This document shows, piece by piece, positions 1-6,806 of a stretch of 10,894 nucleotides of DNA; the first letter of the stretch is position 1; each line of letters begins with the position of its first letter. The position numbers and the translations under genes were made by a program. Below the pieces are notes generated by a model, which was given only the letters and a program-made list of their open reading frames with translations, did not search any database and had not been told where the DNA came from. Origin of the DNA: an uncultured Clostridia bacterium (GTDB lineage: Bacteria; Bacillota; Clostridia; Oscillospirales; Acutalibacteraceae); NCBI GenBank assembly GCA_937875885.1, contig CALEIO010000168.1, positions 1 through 10,894 on the forward strand, in the 5' to 3' direction.

Positions 1-308
1 CTCAAAGAACCAGTAAGGTTTATCCATTCGGAATAATGTGAAATAAGATATTTCTTTTCCATATAACATATAAAACTCATTTTCTGTTTTTCCATATAAG
101 GTATTTACTACCTCCGCAGCTTTTTCCATATCAACCTAAGGAGGAAGCTGTGTCATAATTTGTTTATTCATATCATATAATGACAGATTAATATCACTGC
201 CTTCATAGTTATTAAATACTCTCCTTCGAGATTCTGAATAATTTCTCCATCTTCTGGAGTGTATCTAATTTGAGAGGGATCAAGCTATTTTATTTTTAAA
301 TCACCCAT
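1..308 (-). pseudogene. Decayed hypothetical gene, C-terminal end beyond the window
   Basis: On the minus strand an ATG at 308 follows a good ribosome binding site (AAGGAGAG, 316-323), but the frame meets a TAG stop at 285-287 after only seven codons. Reading on, the same frame gives a protein-like stretch (LDPSQIRYTPEDGEIIQ) to about 236. The sensible frame then shifts: ESRRRVFNNYEGSD and onward to NKQIMTQLPP. A single missing base near 235-237 would restore one frame. A second TAG lies at 136-138, followed by VDMEKAAEVVNTLYGK and FYMLYGKEISYFTLFRMDK up to the window edge. With the lesions repaired this is an acidic, soluble-looking protein of more than 100 residues. I do not recognise the family. 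The promoter and ribosome binding site are intact, so the decay looks recent. Sequencing error could explain one lesion but is unlikely to explain all three. Confidence 0.7.
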
Positions 309-338
309 ATTGAATCTCTCCTTTTTTTCATATATTAT

Positions 339-367
339 ATTATATCAAAAATTTTTTGTTAAGTCAA
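339..367 (-). promoter_or_regulatory. Sigma-A-type promoter of the decayed gene
   Basis: On the minus strand TTGACT (362-367) and TATAAT (339-344) are separated by exactly 17 bases. This is a near-perfect vegetative promoter, about 30 bases upstream of the ATG at 308. The AT-rich spacer is consistent with strong activity. It is among the best-matching promoters in the window, although the gene it serves is broken. Confidence 0.7.
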
Positions 368-400
368 TTATTCTTTGATTAAAAGATAATATGTAAATCG

Positions 401-433
401 GCAGGGATGTTCTTCTGAATGTCCCTGCTTTTT
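401..433 (+). terminator. Rho-independent terminator with no visible upstream gene
   Basis: GCAGGGATGT (401-410) pairs with ATGTCCCTGC (419-428) around an 8-base loop. Seven of the base pairs are perfect Watson-Crick, followed by two G-T wobbles and one more pair. TTTTT follows at 429-433. The T-run is on the plus strand only, so it should stop rightward transcription arriving from the left. No plus-strand gene is visible between 1 and 400, so its original client is missing or lies beyond the edge. Confidence 0.65.
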
Positions 434-468
434 ATTTGTGTACATTTTGGAAATTCTCTGTGCTATGG

Positions 469-497
469 TTTACAAGCTGATATTATTATGATAAAAT
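469..497 (+). promoter_or_regulatory. Promoter of the sortase-kinase operon
   Basis: TTTACA (469-474) and TAAAAT (492-497) are spaced by 17 bases, each one base off the sigma-A consensus. Transcription would start near 503-505, leaving a leader of under 30 bases before the ATG at 531 with its AAGAGGTG ribosome binding site (518-525). The position just after the terminator at 401-433 supports an independent transcription unit starting here. Confidence 0.65.
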
Positions 498-530
498 AAC
501 TTTGTATAGGTTACGTTAAGAGGTGTTATT

Positions 531-1775
531 ATGGAAGGTAACTTTGATAAAAACAGAATTCCTGTTATGTGCGTCCTTACAACAGTGCTCTTGATTTTAT
601 CAATTGTAGGCGCACTTATACTTATAAAATCCTGCGGAGTAAATTACTATGTGGCAACACCAGACGAGGTAGTGGTTACTACGGAACCTGTAGAAACCGA
701 GCCTGTGGACGAGAATACGGTCCCCACAACTCCGGACGGCAAGGAATATACCATTACTCAGGACTGGGATGCTCTTGCAAAGATTAATAAGGAAATTGTA
801 GGTTGGATTCATGTGCCCAATACACAGGTGAATTATCCTGTGCTGAAGCACGATGGTGACGGTGTAGGTTATCAGTACTATCTGCACAGAAACTACGACC
901 AGTCTTATCTGTTTGCAGGTAGTGTGTTTATCGACTACAGAAGTAAACAGGGTGTAGACAGCCGTAACATCATCACTCACGGTCACAATATGAACAACGG
1001 TACAATGTACCACGATTTGGTAGAATACGGCGAATACAAAGGAGATCTTGAATATTTCAGAAATTCACCCACTCTGTTCTTCAACACTCCTGAAGGTGGC
1101 GTTGAGCAGTGGATGATTTTCTCTGTGTACAAGACCAGTACATTGGAGCGTCACGGCGAATTCTTCAACTATCTTGTTGGTAGTTTTGAATCTGATGCAC
1201 AGTTTATGAACTATGTGTACAACGTAAAAGAACGTTCTCTCTTTGATATTCCTGTTCCAATTAATGAAAAGGATCAGATTATTACACTTTCAACCTGCTC
1301 CTATGAGTATTCTGACTTCCGTACTGTTGTAGTTGCAAGAAAAATCAGAAAGGGTGAGAGTGTAAGAAATTACGTTGATGAAACTACCCTCAATGAGGAT
1401 GCTCTCTGGCCTGAGGTTTACTACACAGACCACGCGGGCGAAAGACCCGTGCTGACCACATTCAAAACAGAGCTCAGCAAAGGCAATATTGACTGGTATG
1501 ACGGTAAGGGTAAGCTGAAAGGCAACGAGTGGTTACCTGCTGTTGCAGGCAGACAGTCATTTACTGTTACCTTCATCAATTACGACGGCTCGATTATAGA
1601 TACACAGATAGTTACTTACGGAAAATCTGCGTCGGCGCCAAGTGACCCCGTAAAACCCAGTGATGATTATTATGATTATCATTTCAAGGGTTGGCAGCAG
1701 GATTTCTCAAACGTTAAGTGTAATATGACAGTAGCTCCCAAGTTTGAGCCTGTGCTCAAAGAAAAGTGGCGTTAA
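531..1775 (+). CDS. srtB: Class B sortase with C-terminal InlB/Flg_new-like module
   Basis: Sortases are membrane-anchored cysteine transpeptidases that cleave a sorting motif and attach surface proteins to the cell wall or to pilin subunits. This one has 414 residues. It has a single N-terminal membrane segment (about 12-33), a short acidic extracellular linker (43-75), and a class B catalytic domain (about 78-272). The active-site set is present: His152 in THGHNM, Cys256 in TLSTC, and Arg264 in DFRTVVVAR. After the catalytic domain comes a WYDGKGKLKGN motif (322-332) and then a roughly 65-residue beta module (343-408) ending in GWQQDF..., resembling the Listeria-Bacteroides InlB/Flg_new repeat. 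Most class B sortases end soon after the catalytic Arg, so this tail is unusual. The ATG at 531 has a good ribosome binding site. The gene is the first of a two-gene operon. No LPXTG-type substrate is encoded nearby, so the target is unknown. It is a clear paralogue of the sortase at 8108-10474. Confidence 0.9.
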   Translation: MEGNFDKNRIPVMCVLTTVLLILSIVGALILIKSCGVNYYVATPDEVVVTTEPVETEPVDENTVPTTPDGKEYTITQDWDALAKINKEIVGWIHVPNTQVNYPVLKHDGDGVGYQYYLHRNYDQSYLFAGSVFIDYRSKQGVDSRNIITHGHNMNNGTMYHDLVEYGEYKGDLEYFRNSPTLFFNTPEGGVEQWMIFSVYKTSTLERHGEFFNYLVGSFESDAQFMNYVYNVKERSLFDIPVPINEKDQIITLSTCSYEYSDFRTVVVARKIRKGESVRNYVDETTLNEDALWPEVYYTDHAGERPVLTTFKTELSKGNIDWYDGKGKLKGNEWLPAVAGRQSFTVTFINYDGSIIDTQIVTYGKSASAPSDPVKPSDDYYDYHFKGWQQDFSNVKCNMTVAPKFEPVLKEKWR

Positions 1776-1788
1776 GGGAATCGTGATA

Positions 1789-2286
1789 ATGAAAAACATA
1801 ATATTGACAGGAATGCCCGGTTGCGGCAAAAGTACAGTTGGTGTTGTGCTTGCAAAAACTCTGGGTATGGACTTTGTGGATACTGACTTGCTTATCTGTA
1901 AGCGTGAAAGTGCAACTCTGCAGAAAATTATCGAAGACAAAGGGCTTGAGTACTTTGCAGAGGTGGAATCTGCAGTGGGCAGAGGGCTTGCAGCAGAGAA
2001 TGCTGTTGTTGCCACAGGCGGATCTATGGTGCTCTATGCTGATGCTATGGAATCTCTCAAGGAGAAAGGCACAGTGGTGTTTATAGATGTGAATCTCTCC
2101 GAGCTTACCAGGAGAATTACAAATATCACCACACGTGGAATCACTTTCAGAGAAGGAGAAACGTTGGAGACCATTTACAACTCCAGAAGACCTCACTACA
2201 AAAAGTATGCTGATGTAACTGTAAACATCAGCGAGGATTCTATTGAAAAAACAGTGGATAAGCTGGTGAAGCTTCTTGCTGAATAA
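1789..2286 (+). CDS. Shikimate kinase-like P-loop kinase (AroK family)
   Basis: 165 residues, close to the usual 165-175 for shikimate kinase, which phosphorylates shikimate at O3 in chorismate synthesis. Family marks: Walker A GMPGCGKST (8-16), a DTD metal/substrate motif (31-33), ATGGS (75-79) where AroK has TGGG, a lid-like TTRGITFREGET (114-125) and RRPHYKKYAD (133-142), which carries the late conserved Arg. The position of the shikimate-contacting Arg in the FRxxE motif is occupied by Ala57 (YFAEVE), and the third Gly of the GGG loop is Ser79. The true substrate is therefore uncertain. I chose ATG 1789 over the upstream in-frame ATG at 1744, because AAGGGA (1774-1779), overlapping the sortase stop codon, is a well-placed ribosome binding site and the P-loop strand starts directly after it. 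It lies 13 bases after the sortase and is probably co-transcribed and translationally coupled. No other aromatic pathway gene is present in the window. Confidence 0.8.
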   Translation: MKNIILTGMPGCGKSTVGVVLAKTLGMDFVDTDLLICKRESATLQKIIEDKGLEYFAEVESAVGRGLAAENAVVATGGSMVLYADAMESLKEKGTVVFIDVNLSELTRRITNITTRGITFREGETLETIYNSRRPHYKKYADVTVNISEDSIEKTVDKLVKLLAE

Positions 2287-2290
2287 AAGT

Positions 2291-2334
2291 AAAAAAATAA
2301 CGGACTGCTGAATTGACTCGGCAGTCCGTTTTTT
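2291..2334. terminator. Bidirectional terminator between convergent genes
   Basis: A 12-pair stem with one wobble: ACGGACTGCTGA (2300-2311) pairs with TCGGCAGTCCGT (2318-2329), around a 6-base loop. It has TTTTTT on the right (2329-2334) and an A-run on the left (2291-2297) that becomes a U-run on the other strand. It can end both the kinase operon (plus) and the Na/Pi cotransporter (minus). Confidence 0.9.
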
Positions 2335-2352
2335 ATATGTTGTGTTGTTAAA

Positions 2353-4122
2353 TTACAGAGCGTACTTAACTTTATATTCGTCGTAGTATCTGAGGAATTC
2401 CTGGTTTTTGTTTTCCTTTACTCCGTTGAGATAAGCGTGAACGTCCATAGCATTCATATTAAGCTCGATAAGCGCAACTGCGATGTTGGAGCAATGGTCA
2501 GCGATTCTCTCGTAGTTTGTAACAAGGTCGGAGAATACAAAGCCCTGACCCAGAGTACAGTTACCATTTTGAACACGATTGATGTGTCTGAGCTTGAGCT
2601 CGTCGCAGAGCAGGTCAATCATTTCCTCCAGAGGTTCAACACGGAAGATTGATGTGTTGTTGTTATCAAGGAAACAGTCGATGGAAAGGTTAACAATTTC
2701 TTCAACTGCATTTGAGAGGATTGAAAGCTCTTTTGTAGCTTCGTGAGAGAAAGTGAGCTGCTTTTCCTGAATCTCTTTTGCAACATAGGCAATGTTAACA
2801 GCGTGGTCTGCAATTCTTTCAAAGTCACCGATTGTGTGGAGGAACTTTGAAACCTCGCGGCTCTGTGCAGCGTTCAGGTCAAGACCTGTAATCTTTACAA
2901 GGTATGTGCCAAGACGGTCTTCAAATTTATCGATAACCTCTTCTTTTTCCTGAACAACATTGTATTCTTCGTCATTGTAGTCGTTAAGCAAGGCAACAGC
3001 TCTGAAGAAGTTACGCTGTGATTTCTTTGCCATTTCAGTAAGAACAGCAAGACTCTGCTCGATTGCAAGAGCGGGGTTTTCCAGAAAACGTTCGTCAAGT
3101 CTGTCAAGAATTCCGTACTCGTGCTCGTTTTCGGATTCTTTATCTTTGATAAACCAGCAAACAAGCTTGTCGAACTGATTAACAAAGGGAAGAAGAACAA
3201 GTGTTGTTGCTGCATTGAATACTGTGTTGATGATTGAAATGCTGACAGCATCAGCATTATCCCTCATAAACTGGAAGCTGAATGTTGCATCCAGACCAAA
3301 GCAGATAGGTGTGAATATGATAGCACCGATTGTGTTGAAGATAAGGTAGATGATAGATGCACGCTTACCGTTTGTGGTAGCACCGATAGCTGAAAGAAGC
3401 ACAGGCATAGATGCACCGATACACATACCGATTGTAAGATACAGAGCAGTAGCATTGCTTACTGCGCCGGTAAGTGCAAGAGTCTGCAGGATACCGATGG
3501 AAGCAGAGGCGCTCTGAAGAATTGCTGTAATGATGGTACCTGCAAGTACACCCAGCAGAGGATTGTCAAAGGATGACATCATATCTGCAAACATAGGGCT
3601 GTCCTTGAGTCCGCCCATAGCGCCGCTCATAAACTTCATACCGCTCATAAGTACTGCAAAACCAAGCATAATGTCGCCTGTGTGCTTGAGAGATGCTTTT
3701 TTTGCAAGCATCATAAAGAGTACGCCGATGAAAGCAAATACTGCGCTGATGAAGGTGGTGGAGAGAAGCTGTGTCCACCAAGGACCACCGCTGCCTGATT
3801 CTACAGCAGAGAGGGAGAGGATCCAGGCTGTGGCTGTTGTACCGATGTTGGCACCCATAATGATACCGATAGCCTGAGTAATTTTCATCATACCGGAGTT
3901 AACAAAACCAACTACCATACAAGAGGTGGCAGATGATGACTGGATAACAGCGGTAACACCTGTGCCGAGAAGCACACCCTTGAGGGGAGTGGAGGAAAGT
4001 TTCCAGAGGAGAGTTTCCAGTTTGTTACCCGCTACACGTTTCAGTCCGTCACCCATGGCTTCCATACCAAACAGGAAGAGTGCAAGACCGATGATAAGCT
4101 CAAAAATTTGCTTGGGCTCCAT
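2353..4122 (-). CDS. Na/Pi cotransporter family protein with C-terminal PhoU domain
   Basis: 589 residues. The N-terminal half (1-325) is a multi-pass membrane domain with the two inverted Na/Pi-cotransporter (NptA/PF02690-type) repeats. Signature loops are QSSSA (60-64) with NIGTT (91-95) in the first repeat, and QSASA (202-206) with GASMP in the second. The C-terminal half (about 345-575) is helical, acidic and PhoU-like, with two repeats containing ERIADH motifs. The family imports phosphate with sodium; the PhoU part is thought to sense or restrain uptake. I place the start at ATG 4122 (MEPKQIFELI), because family members begin just ahead of the first helix and the longer upstream frame runs into the leader and the next gene. 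The ribosome binding site is weak (AAAGG about 14 bases upstream); GTG 4134 is an alternative. It is a single-gene unit with its own terminator and a leader holding Pho-box-like repeats. Confidence 0.9.
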   Translation of the reverse strand: MEPKQIFELIIGLALFLFGMEAMGDGLKRVAGNKLETLLWKLSSTPLKGVLLGTGVTAVIQSSSATSCMVVGFVNSGMMKITQAIGIIMGANIGTTATAWILSLSAVESGSGGPWWTQLLSTTFISAVFAFIGVLFMMLAKKASLKHTGDIMLGFAVLMSGMKFMSGAMGGLKDSPMFADMMSSFDNPLLGVLAGTIITAILQSASASIGILQTLALTGAVSNATALYLTIGMCIGASMPVLLSAIGATTNGKRASIIYLIFNTIGAIIFTPICFGLDATFSFQFMRDNADAVSISIINTVFNAATTLVLLPFVNQFDKLVCWFIKDKESENEHEYGILDRLDERFLENPALAIEQSLAVLTEMAKKSQRNFFRAVALLNDYNDEEYNVVQEKEEVIDKFEDRLGTYLVKITGLDLNAAQSREVSKFLHTIGDFERIADHAVNIAYVAKEIQEKQLTFSHEATKELSILSNAVEEIVNLSIDCFLDNNNTSIFRVEPLEEMIDLLCDELKLRHINRVQNGNCTLGQGFVFSDLVTNYERIADHCSNIAVALIELNMNAMDVHAYLNGVKENKNQEFLRYYDEYKVKYAL

Positions 4123-4178
4123 AAGTAGGTTCACGACCTTTCTGATTATTAGAAAAATTATTTTATGTTTTTCCACTA

Positions 4179-4196
4179 TTGATATAATCATATCAA
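4179..4196. repeat. Perfect inverted repeat in the cotransporter leader
   Basis: TTGATAT (4179-4185) and ATATCAA (4190-4196) flank a 4-base centre. It overlaps the candidate -10 element TATGAT (minus strand, 4187-4192) of the Na/Pi cotransporter promoter. It could be an operator, or chance in AT-rich DNA. It lacks the GC content of a terminator stem. Confidence 0.4.
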
Positions 4197-4201
4197 AGCA
4201 A

Positions 4202-4240
4202 TGTAAAATATAAAATATCGTAATGTAAAATCTATGTAAA
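4202..4240 (-). promoter_or_regulatory. Pho-box-like direct repeats upstream of the Na/Pi cotransporter
   Basis: Three exact TTTACA hexamers occur on the minus strand at 4235-4240, 4224-4229 and 4202-4207. The starts are 11 and 22 bases apart, that is one and two helical turns, so all lie on the same DNA face. PhoP boxes in Bacillus are TTAACA-like hexamers with about 5-base gaps, which fits the first pair. A candidate -10 element, TATGAT (4187-4192), lies 9 bases after the last hexamer, and there is no good -35 element, as expected for an activator-dependent promoter. The missing middle slot (4213-4218) does not match. Confidence 0.45.
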
Positions 4241-4258
4241 ATTTTGTTTTTTATAAAG

Positions 4259-4289
4259 AAAAAACACCGCAAGGGTTTTGCGGTGTTTT
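4259..4289 (-). terminator. Terminator of the regulator-kinase-acyltransferase operon
   Basis: A perfect 12-pair stem: AAAACACCGCAA (4261-4272) with TTGCGGTGTTTT (4278-4289), 5-base loop. On the minus strand it runs into a run of six T (complement of 4259-4264). It lies 28 bases after the acyltransferase stop codon and separates that operon from the Na/Pi cotransporter. Confidence 0.88.
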
Positions 4290-4316
4290 GGTATGTAATA
4301 TTTTTGTATGGTGTGT

Positions 4317-5450
4317 TTATTTGTCTTTCTTTTTCTTTGTGAATACAGTAATGCCTGCGCGATATACTAAATCTGTCCACAGAGAAAGCACAAAGGCAAC
4401 TGTTATTGTGCACAGCCATACGGGAATGAAGAAGTTGAATCTGTCTTCAAAAACAGGGAACATCTTGTTGAGCTTCTGTGAGTAAATGTACTGGTCCAGC
4501 ATCCAACTGCACAGATATGCTCCGAAGGTAAGGTCTGAAAGTCTGCCAAGACTACGGGAAACAAAAACGGGAACTTTCTTGAAACTGATGGAGTTGAGGA
4601 AGATGAACAGTGTAACACCCATCAGGAAAATACCGACGCTGTTGTAGTTTGTCCAGTTGAAAACACTTGCGGTGCCGTTGTAGCAACGGGCAACAACATA
4701 AGTACCGAAAATGCCCCAGCATGCAAGGAAGATAAGAAGTGCATAGATGGGCTTGATTCTGAAGTCGTTTTTGTGACGTGCAAGGAATGCACCTACAAAG
4801 TAATAGCAGATAGGATAGGAGCCTGTCCACCAGCCGGGAAATAACTTCCAGTAATCTTTATTGCCTGCTGCAAACCATCTGCCGTCTGCAGCGTCAAACT
4901 CGTATGCATTGAAGAAAGTGGGGAGAATTGTAAGAACGAAAAGTGTTGCAATCAGAAAATATTCCTGTTTCTTTGTTGTGGTATTCTGCCATATCATATT
5001 GAGGAAAGGAATGAGCAGGAAAAGACCTATGTACATTTCTACATACCAGGAGTAGTGAGTGTAAGAGGTGAAGTTTTCTACATACTCTCTGATAGAGTAT
5101 TTCCATCCCAATACTTTCAGAATGTAGATAAGGTCCATTGTCATAATGATGAGATAGGGGACAAGGAACTTTGTGATTTTAAGATAGTACTTTTTGCAGG
5201 GTTCTATTTTTTTGTTGCCCTGCAGATAACCTGTGAGCAAGAGAAAAAGTGGAATGCACAGCAGAAACAGAGTTCTCATAAATGTCATTATTATCATTTT
5301 GGGACTATCAACAGTGTTTGAGTAATAGCCGTTGTGCAAAAAGAAGTGTACACCGGGTACAAAGATGAAAGCAACTATGCGGATTATATCCAGGTTAATA
5401 TCTCTTTGAAATGTTTTGCCGGGGTTTGAAATGCGTTTTAGTAAATTCAT
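4317..5450 (-). CDS. Acyltransferase 3 family membrane protein
   Basis: 377 residues with about ten hydrophobic segments. The N-terminus carries the family signature: Arg24 in DIIRIVAFIF followed by His35 in VPGVHFF, the pair found in membrane O-acyltransferases of the Acyl_transf_3 group (OatA, WecH and relatives). These move an acyl group, usually acetyl, onto a sugar, peptidoglycan or lipid at the membrane. There is no OatA-like extracellular SGNH domain, so the acceptor cannot be read from sequence. I chose ATG 5450 (MNLLKRI) because AGAAAGG (5459-5465) is 8 bases upstream; ATG 5456 would sit only 2 bases from it. It starts 25 bases after the sensor kinase stop with no terminator between, so it is probably the third gene of the two-component operon and its activity may be controlled by that pair. 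The C-terminus is a basic tail (TKKKKDK). Confidence 0.85.
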   Translation of the reverse strand: MNLLKRISNPGKTFQRDINLDIIRIVAFIFVPGVHFFLHNGYYSNTVDSPKMIIMTFMRTLFLLCIPLFLLLTGYLQGNKKIEPCKKYYLKITKFLVPYLIIMTMDLIYILKVLGWKYSIREYVENFTSYTHYSWYVEMYIGLFLLIPFLNMIWQNTTTKKQEYFLIATLFVLTILPTFFNAYEFDAADGRWFAAGNKDYWKLFPGWWTGSYPICYYFVGAFLARHKNDFRIKPIYALLIFLACWGIFGTYVVARCYNGTASVFNWTNYNSVGIFLMGVTLFIFLNSISFKKVPVFVSRSLGRLSDLTFGAYLCSWMLDQYIYSQKLNKMFPVFEDRFNFFIPVWLCTITVAFVLSLWTDLVYRAGITVFTKKKKDK

Positions 5451-5475
5451 ATTCATTTCCTTTCTGTGTGCGGAA

Positions 5476-6804
5476 TCAGAACAGAATTCTGATTGTTGTG
5501 CCAACTCCAAGTTGACTTTCTATAGAAACATAAGCATTATGGAATTTAGCACCGTGTTTTACAATGGAAAGACCAAGGCCTGTGCCGCCGATTTCTTTTG
5601 AATGGCTTTTGTCTGCACGGTAGAATCGTTCGAATACGTGGTCAATGTCAGCTTCGGAGATGCCGATTCCCGTATCTGTAACAGAAAGCTCAACTCCGTC
5701 TATGCATTGACGGATGGAGACATCAACTTTGCCGTTGTCTTTGTTGTACTTGATGGCGTTGTCGCACATATTGTGAACAATTTCTTCTATTATCACTTCA
5801 GCACCGTTTATTTCGCAGTGCTCACCCTCAAGGTTTATTGTAACATTCTTTTTCTTTGCCTGATGCTCAAGATTGTTTATTACTGCAGAGCAACAGTCGT
5901 AAAGGTCTATGCGCTCGATTTTTACGGAAATATCCTTTTCGTCCAGCTGGGAAAGTTTGATTATATCGCCCACAAGGCTTATCATTCGCATGGATTCATC
6001 GTGAATTTTGCCTGCAAAGCGGGGGATGTCCTCTTCTTTTACAAAGCCGTCACGGATGAGCTCGGCGTATCCTGAAATGGATGTAAGGGGAGTTTTGAGC
6101 TCGTGGGATACGTTTGCAGTGAATTCTCTGCGCATTCTGTCTTGTTCTTCGTGCTCATTTCTTATCTGTGACACTCTGCGGGAAATTTCTTCGTTCTGTT
6201 CTTCTATCTTATTGACAAAGGGAACAAGCTCGGGATAGATTTTTGTTCTGTCGGGAGAATAAAGATTGAGCTCGTTTACCGGTTTCAGAATACGGCTTGA
6301 AAGTTTGCTTGCAAGAAAAAGAGAAATTGCTGCAGCAGCCAGAAGAACGATTGCCACATATCCTGTGATGCTGTGTATGAGTGATATGTAGGTGTGCTGT
6401 GTGTCGCAGATGCAAAGCACATAACTGTTGTGAAGCTTTTCAGACAAAAGAATTTGTTTTTCTGACATACTGAGGGGAGAGGTGTGATGCCCTCTGTCAT
6501 TTTCCACAGCTTCCTCAAAAACTTCTTTAAGTGCCTTTTCAGAAACAGTAATATTAGTGTTGTTGGTCTGGATAACCTGTCCGTTTTCATCCATAAGAAT
6601 AATCAGCTGATCAACATCGAAAGTTCCGATATGTTCAATGTTGTGCTCCTGAGCCATATGGGAAAGGTAGCTGAGCTGGGTATCAAGATTTCTTTTTTGC
6701 TGCTTTGAATAGTAATTGAACAGAAAAGCAGATATAAGGCAGGAGCAGATGAGGATAACTGCAAGACAGGTAAAAAATGTACCTGTGAATATTCTTTTTC
6801 GCAT
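5476..6804 (-). CDS. PhoR-type sensor histidine kinase
   Basis: 442 residues. The order is: membrane segment (about 8-31), an extracellular sensing region (32-143) of about 110 residues, a second membrane segment (about 145-166), a HAMP-like or linker coiled coil (167-226), the HisKA dimerisation domain with phospho-accepting His234 in NVSHELKTPL, and the ATPase domain. The ATPase domain has an N-box (HNMCDNAIKYN, Asn345/Asn349), G1 box DTGIGI from Asp377, F-box FERFYRAD, and G2 box GGTGLGL (406-412). All catalytic boxes are intact. The kinase autophosphorylates and passes phosphate to the response regulator encoded immediately upstream; the genes are 2 bases apart and its ribosome binding site (GGAGAG) lies inside the regulator's last codons, a sign of translational coupling. 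The catalytic core is closest by eye to PhoR/WalK kinases, but the extracellular region is not diagnostic, so phosphate sensing is an inference. Confidence 0.92.
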   Translation of the reverse strand: MRKRIFTGTFFTCLAVILICSCLISAFLFNYYSKQQKRNLDTQLSYLSHMAQEHNIEHIGTFDVDQLIILMDENGQVIQTNNTNITVSEKALKEVFEEAVENDRGHHTSPLSMSEKQILLSEKLHNSYVLCICDTQHTYISLIHSITGYVAIVLLAAAAISLFLASKLSSRILKPVNELNLYSPDRTKIYPELVPFVNKIEEQNEEISRRVSQIRNEHEEQDRMRREFTANVSHELKTPLTSISGYAELIRDGFVKEEDIPRFAGKIHDESMRMISLVGDIIKLSQLDEKDISVKIERIDLYDCCSAVINNLEHQAKKKNVTINLEGEHCEINGAEVIIEEIVHNMCDNAIKYNKDNGKVDVSIRQCIDGVELSVTDTGIGISEADIDHVFERFYRADKSHSKEIGGTGLGLSIVKHGAKFHNAYVSIESQLGVGTTIRILF

Positions 6805-6806
6805 AA

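Noticed and set aside
136..287. Both in-frame stops of the left-edge gene are TAG, and no intact gene in the window ends with TAG, hinting at amber recoding.
   Set aside because: A frameshift is still needed to read the protein, the other genes are ordinary chromosomal genes, and the sample of stop codons is too small. Decay is simpler.
531..635. Possible lipoprotein signal in the short sortase (Cys35 after a hydrophobic segment).
   Set aside because: The residues before Cys are Ile-Lys-Ser; Lys at -2 does not fit a lipobox, and sortases are normally kept by an uncleaved N-terminal anchor.
1744..1788. Upstream start for the shikimate kinase-like gene at 1744.
   Set aside because: It overlaps the sortase end and has no ribosome binding site, while ATG 1789 has a well-spaced one and begins directly at the P-loop strand.
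4123..4419. N-terminal extension of the Na/Pi cotransporter frame up to an ATG at 4419.
   Set aside because: It overlaps the acyltransferase gene, crosses its terminator and the promoter region, and reads as unstructured AT-rich translation; the family starts at MEPKQIFELI.
5602..6075. A 157-codon plus-strand frame inside the sensor kinase gene.
   Set aside because: It is antisense to a gene with every kinase motif intact, lacks a ribosome binding site and resembles no family.
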